A stretch of 64,000 nucleotides of DNA from Candidatus Paracaedibacter symbiosus (GTDB lineage: Bacteria; Pseudomonadota; Alphaproteobacteria; Paracaedibacterales; Paracaedibacteraceae). The translations under genes were made by a program, and so were the position numbers. This document shows, piece by piece, positions 8,853-18,385 of this stretch. Under the pieces are notes generated by a model, which saw only the letters and a list, made by a program, of their open reading frames with translations, did no database searches and was not told where the DNA came from. Position 1 is the stretch's first letter, and each line of letters opens with the position of its first letter. The stretch is from contig NZ_JQAK01000001.1 in the NCBI RefSeq assembly GCF_000757605.1, positions 1,514,627 through 1,578,626 on the forward strand, written 5' to 3'.

Positions 8853-10229
8853 ATGGCTAAAAAACTTTATATCAAAACCTATGGCTGTCAGATGAACGTT
8901 TACGATTCTGAACGAATGGCCGATATCTTAAGTCCGCTTGGATATGAACTGACTTCTTCACCGGAAGAGGCTGATTTAGCTATTTTAAATACGTGTCATA
9001 TCCGCGAAAAAGCGGAACAAAAGATGTATTCTGATCTGGGACGTCTGAAGGACCATCGCAAAAACCAAGATGGTAAAAAAGAGCCGATGATCATTGCAGT
9101 TGGTGGATGTGTAGCGCAGGCGGAAGGGGCTGAGATTATGCGTCAAGCTCCGTTTGTTGATATGGTTTTTGGTCCTCAAACCTATCACCGTTTACCAGAA
9201 ATGATTGCCAGAGCCACAAGAGCTGCGGATAAAAAGACAGGCAAAGGTCGCGGGGTCGTTGAAACCGACTTCCCCATGGAAAGCAAATTTGACGCCTTGC
9301 CGCAAACAGAAATCAGTCGCGCCGCTGCCTTCCTCACGGTTCAAGAAGGGTGTGATAAGTTCTGCAGTTACTGCGTTGTGCCTTATACGCGTGGTGCTGA
9401 GTTTTCTAGGCCCGTTCGAGAAATTTTAGAAGAAGCACGGCATTTGGTGCAGCTCGGGACTAAAGAAATTACGTTGCTTGGTCAGAATGTGAACGCTTAT
9501 CATGGGGAGGCGCTTAACGGCTCGGGTGAATGGGGATTAGGTCGTCTAGCCCGTGAACTTGGGGAGATTCAAGGTTTAGAGCGTATTCGCTACATCACTT
9601 CTCACCCCTCGGATATGACAGAAGAGTTGATTGAGGCGCATCGGGATGTACCACAATTAATGCCGTATCTGCATTTGCCAATTCAGGCGGGGAGCAACCG
9701 TGTATTAGAGGCCATGAATCGCAAGCACACCCGAGAAAGCTATCTTGCCATTATGGAGCGGTTGCGAGAGGCGCGTCCTGATATTGCTCTTGCCTCTGAC
9801 TTTATTGTGGGCTTTCCTGGGGAAACCGATGCTGAGTTTAGAGAAACCTTGGATATCGTGGAGAAGGTTCGTTATGCGCAGGCTTATTCTTTTAAATATA
9901 GCATTCGCCCAGGGACACCAGCAGGCGTGATGGAAAATCAAGTGCCAGAAGCGGTTAAAGCTGAACGCTTGCAAGAGTTACAAGCTCTTCTCAATCAACA
10001 TCAACATGAGTTTAATACGCAGACGATCAACAAGACAGTTCGCGTTCTTTTAGAGCGCAAAGGTCGCCTTGAAGGGCAGCTCATGGGCCGTTCTCCTTAC
10101 ATGCAATCGGTTGCCGTTTTTGCGCCTGAAAGATTACTCGGACAAATAGTTGACGTGGAGATAAAAGAAGCTCATCCTAATAGTATAGCAGGAACAATTC
10201 TCACAACAGAAATTGCCTCTGCTGCTTAG
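8853..10229 (+). CDS. miaB: tRNA-2-methylthio-N6-dimethylallyladenosine synthase MiaB
   Basis: 458-residue radical-SAM methylthiotransferase modifying i6A37 of tRNA. The order is an N-terminal MTTase domain with cluster cysteines (YGCQMNVYDSERM, NTCHIREKAEQK, VGGCVAQAEG), a radical-SAM core with CDKFCSYCVVPYTRG near residue 168, and a C-terminal TRAM domain from about 375. It heads the conserved miaB-phoH-ybeY-corC gene order, with a 140-base gap before phoH that holds a palindromic element. Confidence 0.96.
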   Translation: MAKKLYIKTYGCQMNVYDSERMADILSPLGYELTSSPEEADLAILNTCHIREKAEQKMYSDLGRLKDHRKNQDGKKEPMIIAVGGCVAQAEGAEIMRQAPFVDMVFGPQTYHRLPEMIARATRAADKKTGKGRGVVETDFPMESKFDALPQTEISRAAAFLTVQEGCDKFCSYCVVPYTRGAEFSRPVREILEEARHLVQLGTKEITLLGQNVNAYHGEALNGSGEWGLGRLARELGEIQGLERIRYITSHPSDMTEELIEAHRDVPQLMPYLHLPIQAGSNRVLEAMNRKHTRESYLAIMERLREARPDIALASDFIVGFPGETDAEFRETLDIVEKVRYAQAYSFKYSIRPGTPAGVMENQVPEAVKAERLQELQALLNQHQHEFNTQTINKTVRVLLERKGRLEGQLMGRSPYMQSVAVFAPERLLGQIVDVEIKEAHPNSIAGTILTTEIASAA

Positions 10230-10345
10230 GTTAGGCTCTATGCACAAAAATTGAAAGGGGTCCATTTTGGCTATACTTAGCTTCATTTTCGGCTAAAGAT
10301 ATCACAAAATAATCTTTTTAAATTTTGATCACAGAACCTAGGGTT
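10229..10345. repeat. Palindromic element (family C) between miaB and phoH
   Basis: The left arm TAGGCTCTATGCACAAAAATT and the right arm, read in reverse complement as TAGGTTCTGTGATCAAAATT, match at most positions, giving an imperfect inverted repeat of about 113 bases that fills most of the gap. It contains CATTTTCGGCTAAA, also present at 26525, and AGAACCTAGG, also at about 32301 and 33430. Confidence 0.45.
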
Positions 10346-10371
10346 GATCCACAAAACGTGTAGAGGAAAAC

Positions 10372-11382
10372 TTGACTAAAGACAAAGACGCTACCACACA
10401 TCTTGAGTTTGATGACAATATTGTTTTAATGGTCATTGCCGGCCCCCATGATCGGCATCTCTCCAGAATTGAACAACGTTTAGGTATCTCTATCATCTTA
10501 CGGGGTAATACCATTCAGCTTAAAGGACCAGAACCAGAAGTCTCCTATGCGAGAGGGGCGCTGCTTTACTTGCAATCGCAGATACAAAAAGGGTTCACGG
10601 TTGATAGCGAGGAGGTGGAGTCCGCGATCCGTATGGCCAGCGCAACAGTGGCCATTAGTGAGGCAGATTACGGGACAACCGATGAGATTTCCATTGCCAC
10701 TAAACGCCGAATGGTTTTCCCCCGGACAGCCCATCAGGCTGACTATATTCAATGCTTAAAAACTAACGATCTTGTTTTTGGAATTGGCCCTGCTGGCACG
10801 GGCAAAACCTATCTTGCCGCTGCTGTGGGGGTATGGATGTTAATGTCAGGAAAAGTTGAGCGAATTATTCTCTCAAGACCCGCCGTGGAAGCAGGGGAGA
10901 GACTAGGATTTTTGCCCGGCGACATGCGCGAAAAGGTCGACCCTTATTTACGCCCGCTCTACGATGCACTGTACGACATGCTTCCACCTGAGCAAGTGCA
11001 GCGACGCTTAACTAACGGTGAAATAGAAGTGGCACCGCTTGCTTTTATGCGAGGGCGAACATTAAGTAATTCTTTTGTTATTTTGGATGAAGCGCAAAAC
11101 ACAACACCGATGCAGATGAAGATGTTTTTAACACGCCTTGGCAATAACTCCCGCATGGTGATTACAGGGGATATTACCCAGATTGACTTGCCTTTTGGTG
11201 TTAAATCCGGTTTGAAGGAAGCCATGCGTATCTTGAAGCCAGTGGAAGAAATTAAATTTGTTGAGTTTGATCAAAAAGACGTGGTCAGACATTACCTCGT
11301 CTCACTTATTGTTGGCGCTTATGAAAAAGACACTCAAGAAAAAAAAGAAACCGGAGAAAATGGGTATGCCGCAAACATGTGA
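10372..11382 (+). CDS. phoH: PhoH-family ATPase (YbeZ type)
   Basis: 336 residues. A KH-like N-terminal part is followed by a PhoH NTPase domain with Walker A GPAGTGKT at 139-146 and Walker B FVILDEAQNTTPMQMK near residue 236. YbeZ/PhoH is a predicted RNA helicase-like ATPase working with the endoribonuclease YbeY. The start is TTG at 10372, supported by GAGGA five bases upstream; no ATG fits the N-terminus. It overlaps the start of ybeY. Confidence 0.93.
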   Translation: MTKDKDATTHLEFDDNIVLMVIAGPHDRHLSRIEQRLGISIILRGNTIQLKGPEPEVSYARGALLYLQSQIQKGFTVDSEEVESAIRMASATVAISEADYGTTDEISIATKRRMVFPRTAHQADYIQCLKTNDLVFGIGPAGTGKTYLAAAVGVWMLMSGKVERIILSRPAVEAGERLGFLPGDMREKVDPYLRPLYDALYDMLPPEQVQRRLTNGEIEVAPLAFMRGRTLSNSFVILDEAQNTTPMQMKMFLTRLGNNSRMVITGDITQIDLPFGVKSGLKEAMRILKPVEEIKFVEFDQKDVVRHYLVSLIVGAYEKDTQEKKETGENGYAANM

Positions 11383-11872
11383 TATTACCCACGGTCACGA
11401 AATCAATCTAATTATTGATGGAGATGTATGGCAAAAGCAATCTCTCGATTATTCTCAATTAGTGATGTCAATCATTGAGATAGTATTAAAAAAGGAACTG
11501 ATTAGTGAATATGTAGAGGTCAATGTCAGGCTGACCGATGATGCCACAGTCCAAAGGCTCAATAAGGATTTTCGTGGGCAGGACAAACCCACGAATGTCC
11601 TTTCTTTTTCTGCTGATATTGAAGACGAGTTTAATATTTTTTTTGCTGATGAATTATGTCAACTGGGTGATATTGCCCTTGCGTATGAAACGATTGAACG
11701 GGAAGCTGAAACACAGAAAAAGCTATTTAGGGACCACTTTATACATCTGCTGATCCATGGAATGCTTCATCTCTTAGGGTTTGATCATATCACCGATGAA
11801 GAGGCTGAAGAAATGGAAGCTCTGGAAATCGAAATTCTTGACGTATTAGGAATTGCAAACCCTTATCAATAA
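11366..11872 (+). CDS. ybeY: Endoribonuclease YbeY (16S rRNA maturation)
   Basis: About 168 residues. The metal-binding signature is present as HGMLHLLGFDH, with three His expected to hold zinc. YbeY takes part in 16S rRNA 3'-end maturation and ribosome quality control. The frame is open from 11258, but the ATG at 11366 has GGAG nine bases upstream and gives normal family length, so the true start likely overlaps phoH by 17 bases. The earlier ATGs would add a Lys-rich extension of no known counterpart. Confidence 0.9.
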   Translation: MPQTCDITHGHEINLIIDGDVWQKQSLDYSQLVMSIIEIVLKKELISEYVEVNVRLTDDATVQRLNKDFRGQDKPTNVLSFSADIEDEFNIFFADELCQLGDIALAYETIEREAETQKKLFRDHFIHLLIHGMLHLLGFDHITDEEAEEMEALEIEILDVLGIANPYQ

Positions 11873-11980
11873 AATACTCTTGAGTGAGAGTGAAAAATCA
11901 GTATAAAATGACTAAAAAGCAAACGGGGGTGGACATTCTCCCCGGGCGTATTATAATTATAACTAAATTTAATAATTAAC

Positions 11981-12895
11981 ATGAGTCAACTGAGTACTAT
12001 GCAAGATCCTGATTCTGACCCTTCACCGCTAAGTCGATTATCCCACTGGATCAAAAAAAAGTGGCGTTACATTTTTCGTGCTGATACCGAAAGCTCCCTG
12101 CGAGAAACAATTGAAGAGCTTATTGAAGAAAGCGACAATTGTGAATCCTCCATTGAATTAGATGAACGGACATTGCTTGGTAATGTTTTAAGTTTACGAG
12201 ATCTCACAGCTCAAGATGCGATGATTCCTCGGGTGGATATTATTGCGATTCCTTTTGATGCAACGGAAGAAGAATTGTTAGGAACGTTTATTCGTTCCAG
12301 GCTTCAGCGATTGCCTGTGTATCGCAACACTTTGGATGAAGTGGTGGGGAGTGTGCAAATCCAAGATGTTCTTGCATGGAAGTCCTCGGGTAAACCTTTG
12401 CAGCTTCGGTCTATCCTGAAAGATGTGTTGTTTATCTCACCGGCTATGCGGACGTTGGATTTGATTTTTAAAATGCGTGAATCCGGCACTAAAATGGCAC
12501 TCGTTGTTGATGAATTTGGTGGAATTGATGGGCTGGTAACTTTCTCCGATTTGATGGAAGAAATTATTGGAGACATCCAAGATGCCCAAGATCAACCCAC
12601 GCAACAACGTTTATTTAGCCGTCCCGACGGTCAAATTGTTGCGGATGGTCGTGTGATGTTAGAGGAAATTGAAGAAACTTTCGATCTCTATCTGACAATT
12701 GAAGACTTAGAAGATGAGGTTGAAACCATCGGTGGGCTGGTAACTTCCCTTGTTGGCCATGTTCCTTCTAGGGGAGAGCTTATTTCACATCCTAGCCAAA
12801 ATATTACTTTTGAGATTTTGGAAGCAGACCCACGCCGAGTCAAACGTTTATTAATTCATAAAAATGTTGAGGTCCTCGCAGGCGCAATGGCCTAG
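11981..12895 (+). CDS. corC: CorC/HlyC-type CBS-domain protein
   Basis: 304 residues without membrane segments. A pair of CBS domains spans about residues 75-200 (motifs MIPRVDIIAIP, RLPVYRNTLDEVVG, ALVVDEFGGIDGLVTFSDLMEEIIGDI), followed by the CorC_HlyC domain (about 210-295). The family is linked to Mg/Co efflux or to sensing of adenine nucleotides. It closes the miaB-phoH-ybeY-corC set. The lnt gene that often comes next is not here. Confidence 0.88.
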   Translation: MSQLSTMQDPDSDPSPLSRLSHWIKKKWRYIFRADTESSLRETIEELIEESDNCESSIELDERTLLGNVLSLRDLTAQDAMIPRVDIIAIPFDATEEELLGTFIRSRLQRLPVYRNTLDEVVGSVQIQDVLAWKSSGKPLQLRSILKDVLFISPAMRTLDLIFKMRESGTKMALVVDEFGGIDGLVTFSDLMEEIIGDIQDAQDQPTQQRLFSRPDGQIVADGRVMLEEIEETFDLYLTIEDLEDEVETIGGLVTSLVGHVPSRGELISHPSQNITFEILEADPRRVKRLLIHKNVEVLAGAMA

Positions 12896-13302
12896 ACTCT
12901 CGAAGAGGCAGAAAAAGGCAAGAATTTCTAATGCTCAAAGTGTTAAAACGAGGACCATTTAGGTGACTTAGGGGCTCTCCTTCCTTCAGGCACGCAGCAA
13001 GGAGATTGCCACGAAGGAATGCTCCTTGTTTTAATGAACCCAGCCACCTTATATAGTGAATCCAATTGATATTGGGAATTTCTATCCCCCCATCATCCTC
13101 TATTTGATTAGATTGGCTTGTCGTCAGATGAGTCCTATCGCAATCCCGGAGCCTGAGTTTAGGTTGTTTTACTGAAAATTTAATATCACCTTTGATTGAT
13201 TTGGTTATGCATACCCAATTTTGCTGATGGAGCAGTTAATAAATTTTAACCAAATCCAGCGCATACTAGATTGGTGACTGTACGAAAAGTAAAGGTGGAT
13301 AT
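12896..13302. other. Intergenic region with family B fragment
   Basis: No gene seen. Bases 13001-13028 hold GGAGATTGCCACGAAGGAAT followed by GCTCCTTG, a partial member of repeat family B. The end of the region, with AAAGGTGGATAT before the ATG at 13303, provides the ribosome binding site of the zeta-inhibitor gene. Confidence 0.45.
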
Positions 13303-13629
13303 ATGTCAATATTTAGTGAGAGAGAACGGGCTTTCGAAAATTATTTCATGCATCAAGAAGAGATTTATTTTCAGGTAATTGCTTTGCGTAATAAACTTTT
13401 TGCAAAGTGGATCGTTGAGCATATGGACCTGGACGAACACTTAAGAAGTCTTTATATTGAAGAAATCGGTCAATTAATTACGGAGGAAATCAATGATACG
13501 AACCTCTTACGGAGAGCAATGACTGACCTTAATCTCAAAGGGATTACGATAACTCTTGATGATGTGGATAAAAAGCTCAACGAATGTCATGAACTCGCTC
13601 GGCAAGAATTTTTGCGGGAACATTTATAG
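13303..13629 (+). CDS. DUF1476 protein, F1-ATPase zeta-subunit type inhibitor
   Basis: 108 residues matching the alphaproteobacterial DUF1476 family: N-terminal FSERERAFENYFMHQEEIYFQ, then RNKLFAKW, and a four-helix layout. In Paracoccus this family is the zeta subunit, which blocks rotation of F1-ATPase through its N-terminal segment. That function is transferred from the family and not proven here. The gene sits 14 bases before an Atm1-type ABC exporter and away from any atp genes in the window. Confidence 0.8.
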   Translation: MSIFSERERAFENYFMHQEEIYFQVIALRNKLFAKWIVEHMDLDEHLRSLYIEEIGQLITEEINDTNLLRRAMTDLNLKGITITLDDVDKKLNECHELARQEFLREHL

Positions 13630-13643
13630 AAAGATTCCTAAAC

Positions 13644-15470
13644 ATGGCTGGTACACAGATCCCAAGCGCTGGAACCCTAAGAGCAGATACAAAAATCCTT
13701 GAACGTCTTTGGCCATTTTTGTGGCCAAAACAGGATCGAGAGGTAAAAGTTCGCTTTTCCATTGCTTGCCTGATGTTGATCTTAGCTAAATTAGCGACTC
13801 TTCTGATTCCAATTTTCTTTAAAGAAGCGGTTGACGCGCTCTCGCCCCCTTATGGCAGCTTGGTGATTGTTCCTGTTTTCATGATTGTTGCTTACGGTGT
13901 GGCGCGTCTTCTTTCTTCGGCCTTTGCGGAAATTCGGGATGGTGTTTTTGCAACCGTTGCCCAAAAAGCTGTGCGTTATGTAGGACTGAATATCTTTAAG
14001 CACGTGCATAAATTAGGGTTACGCTATCACCTTGACCGGCAAACAGGTGGCCTCAGTCGGGCTATTGAGCGCGGGACGAAGGGGATTGAAAGTCTCTTGT
14101 CGTTTTTGACCTTTAACATTGTCCCGACTGCTGTTGAAATCTTTATGGTTTCGGGAGTGTTATGGTATTTATATGACGTTTACATCGCTCTTATTACATT
14201 AACAACAATGATTATCTATATTGCATTTACCTTATTGGTTACTGAATGGCGTATCCAATTTGTTCGCATAATGAATACGACCGATAATGAAGCCACCACG
14301 AAAGCGGTTGATAGTCTATTAAACTATGAAACTGTCAAATATTTTAATAACGAAAATCATGAAGCGACTCGTTTTGACCACGCTTTGGAGCGGTATCAAG
14401 TTGCGGCCGTTAAAAATCGTCTTTCCCTTTCTTTATTGAATATTGGACAAACAGTAATTATCTCTATTGGTTTAGTTTTTGTGATGATTTATGCTGGTTC
14501 TGGGGTGCAGAATCAAGTTTTTACTGTCGGTGATTTGGTGGCGATTAATGCCTATGCGATTCAGCTATACACCCCGCTTTCTATGTTGGGATTTGCCTAT
14601 CGTGAAGTTAAAATTGCTTTAGTCAATATCACTCAAATGTTTGAACTGATGGATGTGCCATGCGAAATTAATGACAAGGAGAATGCCCCCGATCTTACAT
14701 TTAAGAATGGGAAAATTGTTTTTGAAAATGTCGATTTTTTTTATAACCCTAACAGGCAGATTTTAAGGCAGATAAGCTTTACAGTTCCAGCAGGAAAGAC
14801 CGTGGCCATTGTGGGGTCCAGCGGGGCCGGGAAATCAACAATTAGCCGGCTTTTATTTAGGTTTTATGATCCAACTCAAGGGCGAATTCTCATAGACGAT
14901 CAAGATATCCGTGATGTCAACCAGACAAGCCTGAGACGCTTAATCGGGGTGGTGCCTCAGGATACAGTTCTATTTAATGATACTATCGACTATAATATTG
15001 ATTATGGTCGTCCTGGTTCGACACACGAAGAGATTATTGAAGCAGCCGAAGCAGCTCAAATTCACAATTTTATTGAGGCCTTGCCTGAAGGATATGCAAC
15101 CCACGTTGGTGAACGTGGCCTTAAATTGTCAGGTGGCGAAAAACAACGGGTGGCGATTGCCCGCACATTATTAAAGCAACCCAAAATATTCTTGTTTGAT
15201 GAAGCAACTTCTGCCTTAGATACACGCACAGAAAAGCAGATCCAGGCGAGCTTAAAAGATATTTCCAAGAACTATACGACCCTTATCATTGCCCATCGAC
15301 TCTCCACCATTGTGGATGCGGATCAAATTTTAGTAATGGACCAGGGGGAAATTATTGAGCGTGGCACTCACCAAGAGTTATTGGCTCTCAATGGCACTTA
15401 CATGGCTATGTGGCTTAGGCAACAACATAACAGTGACCCTCTTTCGGAATTGTCGAGTTTGGCTCCTTGA
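13644..15470 (+). CDS. Atm1/HMT1-type ABC exporter (ABCB7-like)
   Basis: 608-residue half-transporter with a six-helix membrane domain (about 40-340) fused to an ATPase domain. Walker A GSSGAGKST is near residue 392, the signature is LSGGEKQRVAIAR, Walker B is IFLFDEATSALDT and the H-loop is IIAHRLSTI. The closest relatives are Atm1-like proteins that export glutathione-linked sulfur or metal conjugates. A homodimer in the inner membrane is expected. The FDPTQ-type coupling and VKYFNNE segment (VDSLLNYETVKYFNNENHE) are typical for this subgroup. Confidence 0.88.
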   Translation: MAGTQIPSAGTLRADTKILERLWPFLWPKQDREVKVRFSIACLMLILAKLATLLIPIFFKEAVDALSPPYGSLVIVPVFMIVAYGVARLLSSAFAEIRDGVFATVAQKAVRYVGLNIFKHVHKLGLRYHLDRQTGGLSRAIERGTKGIESLLSFLTFNIVPTAVEIFMVSGVLWYLYDVYIALITLTTMIIYIAFTLLVTEWRIQFVRIMNTTDNEATTKAVDSLLNYETVKYFNNENHEATRFDHALERYQVAAVKNRLSLSLLNIGQTVIISIGLVFVMIYAGSGVQNQVFTVGDLVAINAYAIQLYTPLSMLGFAYREVKIALVNITQMFELMDVPCEINDKENAPDLTFKNGKIVFENVDFFYNPNRQILRQISFTVPAGKTVAIVGSSGAGKSTISRLLFRFYDPTQGRILIDDQDIRDVNQTSLRRLIGVVPQDTVLFNDTIDYNIDYGRPGSTHEEIIEAAEAAQIHNFIEALPEGYATHVGERGLKLSGGEKQRVAIARTLLKQPKIFLFDEATSALDTRTEKQIQASLKDISKNYTTLIIAHRLSTIVDADQILVMDQGEIIERGTHQELLALNGTYMAMWLRQQHNSDPLSELSSLAP

Positions 15471-15573
15471 TGAGCTCAATTCTAACTCGCAAGCTTCATT
15501 TTATTTATGTAAACTCCAATTATTCGCCAGAATTTAACTTGTCAGAAAACAAAACTCTCGATGCCATACGAGG

Positions 15574-17178
15574 TTAAGGATAATTAAGGGGGCGGGAATC
15601 CTTACTATATTCGTCCATCAAGCGCACGTCGGCAAGGGGTACCTTGTGGTTGTCTTGAACAATAGTTGCTTTCAACAAAATCACCAGTTCGACAACTTCA
15701 GTGACTTCAGATTGAGCGGTAAAGAGTTTTCCAAAGAGAGGAATGTCGCCGGCAATAGGTAACTTGGTATTCTCCACATTATTGCGTGATTCCATCAGGC
15801 CGCCAAGCACCGCAATCTCGCCTGACGGAATCCGTAAAACTGAATCAATTTCACGTACTTCCACTACGGGGATAAGGGATTTTGTGTGATGGAGAGAATG
15901 ATCCCCTGAATTGGCAAGAGCAATATCAACTGCTGGATCTGAGACCGAGCGTGTGAGTCGTGAGATGGTGGGACGAAGGGACAGCACAATATCCCCCGTT
16001 TCATGATCAATTGATGGCTGGACGGCCATTACTAGGCCAATAGGGACGGTTTGAATGTCACTTGAGACATTAATGCTTTCTCGTTCAATGTTAAGATTAT
16101 ATTCTTTGTCATATTTGAGGCGGAAATAGACCTGATTTTGGGCGACCTTCAAGATAGCCTGTTGGTTATTGAGTACTGTTAAGCGCGGACTGGATAACGT
16201 TTCACAAGAGCCAAATTGTTGGATCGCATTGATAATCGCGGTGAAATCATGATTCCGAACGCCAAAGGAAAGGACTTCTTTATGCATCATGCCGGGGTCC
16301 ATATGCGTTCCATGTTGCCCAATAGCCCCCAAAGGCGTATCCATGCGAAAGACCCCACCGGCAAGTTTATGCCAATTAATGCCTGCTTTAAATTCATCTT
16401 TTAGATTAACTTCAATAACCTTGGCTTCGATCAAAACTTGCGTTGAAATAGCGCGCTTTAAGTTTTCTAAATACTGTTCAATCAGTTTGTGTTGCCTGGA
16501 GTTAGCCCGCACCGAAATGACACCCCCTTGTCGATGAATGGTAAAGGAGCTACCGTCTTCATCGTTTAAGATTGTTTCTAGATTGCCGGTAACTTCCTCC
16601 CAGAAATCATTATTACTTTTAGCGCTCACCGTGCTATTAGAGCCATTATCTAGACCACTCCTGATCTCTTTAGCATTGGAAAATACGTCTGTGGCGATGG
16701 AAACCTGCGCATTGCTGGAGCGTGTCATATTCAAAAACTGGACATTGTAGTTGACGGGGTAGGGGGTATCCTGTTCAATGCGAATGCTGCCTTCAATAAT
16801 TCGATAACGCAACCCTGCAAGCTCACAAATATCACGAATAATATCAATCAAAGGACGTTGGCGGGCGGAAAATACCAAGGCGTGTTTGATGGTGGGATCA
16901 AGTTGTAAATCCACCTTTGTTTGTTCTGAAAGGGTTAATAAGGCTTCTTTTAAAGGAAGAGTATCACTGATGGAGATGGAGATCTTTTGCTTCATCTTAT
17001 GAGGGATGGGTGGTTGTTTTTTAGGTGTTTTTTTATAGGCCGGTGCAGGTCTCGGGGAGTCTGCCGGAATTGACTGAAGCTCTTCGATTTTGTGCTTGAT
17101 GACCTCTCCTGTTGAGGGGTCTTGAGCCATACTAGTCAAGGTGAGAGCATAGAAAAATAAGATAAGCTTAGAAAGCAA
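15574..17178 (-). CDS. PilQ/MshL-type outer-membrane secretin
   Basis: 534 residues. An N-terminal hydrophobic leader is followed by a secretin/TonB short N-terminal domain (residues ~65-125), N-type domains, and a C-terminal secretin domain (~240-520) with IPSGEIAVLGGLMESRNNVENTKLPIAGDIPLFGKLF, the family hallmark. The best match by eye is the type IVb pilus MshL group. Secretins form the outer-membrane channel for type IV pili or type II secretion, but no other pilus gene adjoins it. A prepilin-peptidase-like gene is 23 kb away at 40262. The frame opens with TTG at 17178 and no clear ribosome binding site; an internal ATG at residue 17 is the alternative. Confidence 0.8.
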   Translation of the reverse strand: MLSKLILFFYALTLTSMAQDPSTGEVIKHKIEELQSIPADSPRPAPAYKKTPKKQPPIPHKMKQKISISISDTLPLKEALLTLSEQTKVDLQLDPTIKHALVFSARQRPLIDIIRDICELAGLRYRIIEGSIRIEQDTPYPVNYNVQFLNMTRSSNAQVSIATDVFSNAKEIRSGLDNGSNSTVSAKSNNDFWEEVTGNLETILNDEDGSSFTIHRQGGVISVRANSRQHKLIEQYLENLKRAISTQVLIEAKVIEVNLKDEFKAGINWHKLAGGVFRMDTPLGAIGQHGTHMDPGMMHKEVLSFGVRNHDFTAIINAIQQFGSCETLSSPRLTVLNNQQAILKVAQNQVYFRLKYDKEYNLNIERESINVSSDIQTVPIGLVMAVQPSIDHETGDIVLSLRPTISRLTRSVSDPAVDIALANSGDHSLHHTKSLIPVVEVREIDSVLRIPSGEIAVLGGLMESRNNVENTKLPIAGDIPLFGKLFTAQSEVTEVVELVILLKATIVQDNHKVPLADVRLMDEYSKDSRPLNYP

Positions 17179-17222
17179 GGCTAGGGTAAACTTTAATTAA
17201 TTTTTTTAGTACTTGTAAGTGA

Positions 17223-17249
17223 AAAAAGTTGCTTTGTCAGCAACTTTTT
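17223..17249 (-). terminator. Rho-independent terminator of the 17261 gene
   Basis: AAAAAGTTGCT, loop TTGTC, AGCAACTTTTT: an exact 11-bp stem with flanking A and T runs. Read leftward it directly follows the TraD-like gene and separates it from the secretin gene. Confidence 0.8.
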
Positions 17250-17260
17250 ATTTTTCTTAC

Positions 17261-17536
17261 TTAACTGCCTATAATGGATTTTTTCTTGCCACGACCTGGT
17301 TTTAAGATTTTCAGACCTGCCTGTTGCCATTGAGGGATGCGTGAATCATTTTTAGTGAACGCTTGTACTGCCTCAAGAAGCGCGCCTGCAAGAATATCAT
17401 CCGGGAGATTACTTGCTCCACAACGGGCTAGAATGGTTGTAATTTGATCTTTACGACGATCTTCCAACTTTCTTTTACGAGATTGGAGAAAGTGAATTTG
17501 CGCGTTGATGTCCTGAATTCGGGTAGACGATGCCAT
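17261..17536 (-). CDS. Small TraD-like (conjugal transfer) protein
   Basis: 91 residues, very basic, with a helical N-terminal coiled segment (INAQIHFLQSRKRKLEDRRK) and then LPDDILAGALLEAVQAF. This layout resembles the small TraD proteins of Rhizobium/RP4-type relaxosomes (PF06412), not the large coupling ATPase of the same name. AAAGG lies nine bases before the ATG. No relaxase or other tra gene is nearby, so it may be a relic of a mobile element or a DNA-binding protein with another role. Assignment is tentative. Confidence 0.45.
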   Translation of the reverse strand: MASSTRIQDINAQIHFLQSRKRKLEDRRKDQITTILARCGASNLPDDILAGALLEAVQAFTKNDSRIPQWQQAGLKILKPGRGKKKSIIGS

Positions 17537-17720
17537 TCCAGCAAACCTTTCTTTGTTATTAATTGTAAAAATAACTAATTTTAGATTATTAAAAATATAT
17601 TTATTTGCAAAATTGTCAAGAAGTTATCCATAAAGTATTGTGAAAATAGCGTGCTTTAGTGATCAAAATCCGCTATTGTTCTGGTCAGAAGGCATTGCTT
17701 AGTTGGTGTAACTAATAAAG

Positions 17721-18305
17721 ATGATAAAATTTATAGGAATTTTGTGGGCTGGATTATCACAGGCTGCCATAGCGACGCCTGCGGTTGATGAGGCTGTCCA
17801 TTTGCTTCAGTACGGTAATCTTACAGAGGCAGAAAAACTGTTAAGCACTGAAGCCGAAAAGAAATCTTCAGAAGCTGCTTTTTATCTTTCCCAAATTAAG
17901 CTTTTTAGCGCTAAACCTGAGAATGTCAAAGAGGGGTGGAAGCTGTTGCAACAAGCAGTCAGTGCTGGGCTGCCTGTGGCTTTAGATGCGATGGCAGGCT
18001 ATTATTTGCATGGCGAATTTGTTGCTAAAGACCATCACAAAGCCTTGATATATTATCAATTGGCGGCGAATCGCGGTTATGGTCCTTCCCAGTTTAACTA
18101 TGGGATTATGCTGAAAAATGGTGAGAAGACCCCACAAGATTTAGAGGATGCCTTTGTTTATTTAGCTTTAGCTGCTCTTAATCTGGATGATTTAGGTGAT
18201 GTTACTGAAGACGCTGCACTATACAGGGATGAAGTGGCGCAGAAATTAACACCTGAGATTTATCAAAATGCTCTCATTAAAGTCAATAAACTTGTCAGAA
18301 AATAA
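17721..18305 (+). CDS. Exported Sel1-repeat protein
   Basis: 194 residues. The N-terminal 18 residues look like a signal peptide ending in AIA. The remainder contains about three Sel1-like (TPR-related) helical pairs, for example ALDAMAGYYLHGEF and the next HHKALIYYQLAANRGYGPSQ. Sel1 proteins are adaptor or scaffold proteins; in intracellular bacteria some act on the host. Partner unknown. Stands alone between the TraD-like gene and a flavoprotein gene. Confidence 0.7.
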   Translation: MIKFIGILWAGLSQAAIATPAVDEAVHLLQYGNLTEAEKLLSTEAEKKSSEAAFYLSQIKLFSAKPENVKEGWKLLQQAVSAGLPVALDAMAGYYLHGEFVAKDHHKALIYYQLAANRGYGPSQFNYGIMLKNGEKTPQDLEDAFVYLALAALNLDDLGDVTEDAALYRDEVAQKLTPEIYQNALIKVNKLVRK

Positions 18306-18385
18306 GAAACTATTGCCTTTTGCGCTAAAAATTGGCTAAAAGTAAACAAATAAAAACTCCTGGATGATAAATAAGGGGCATACCC

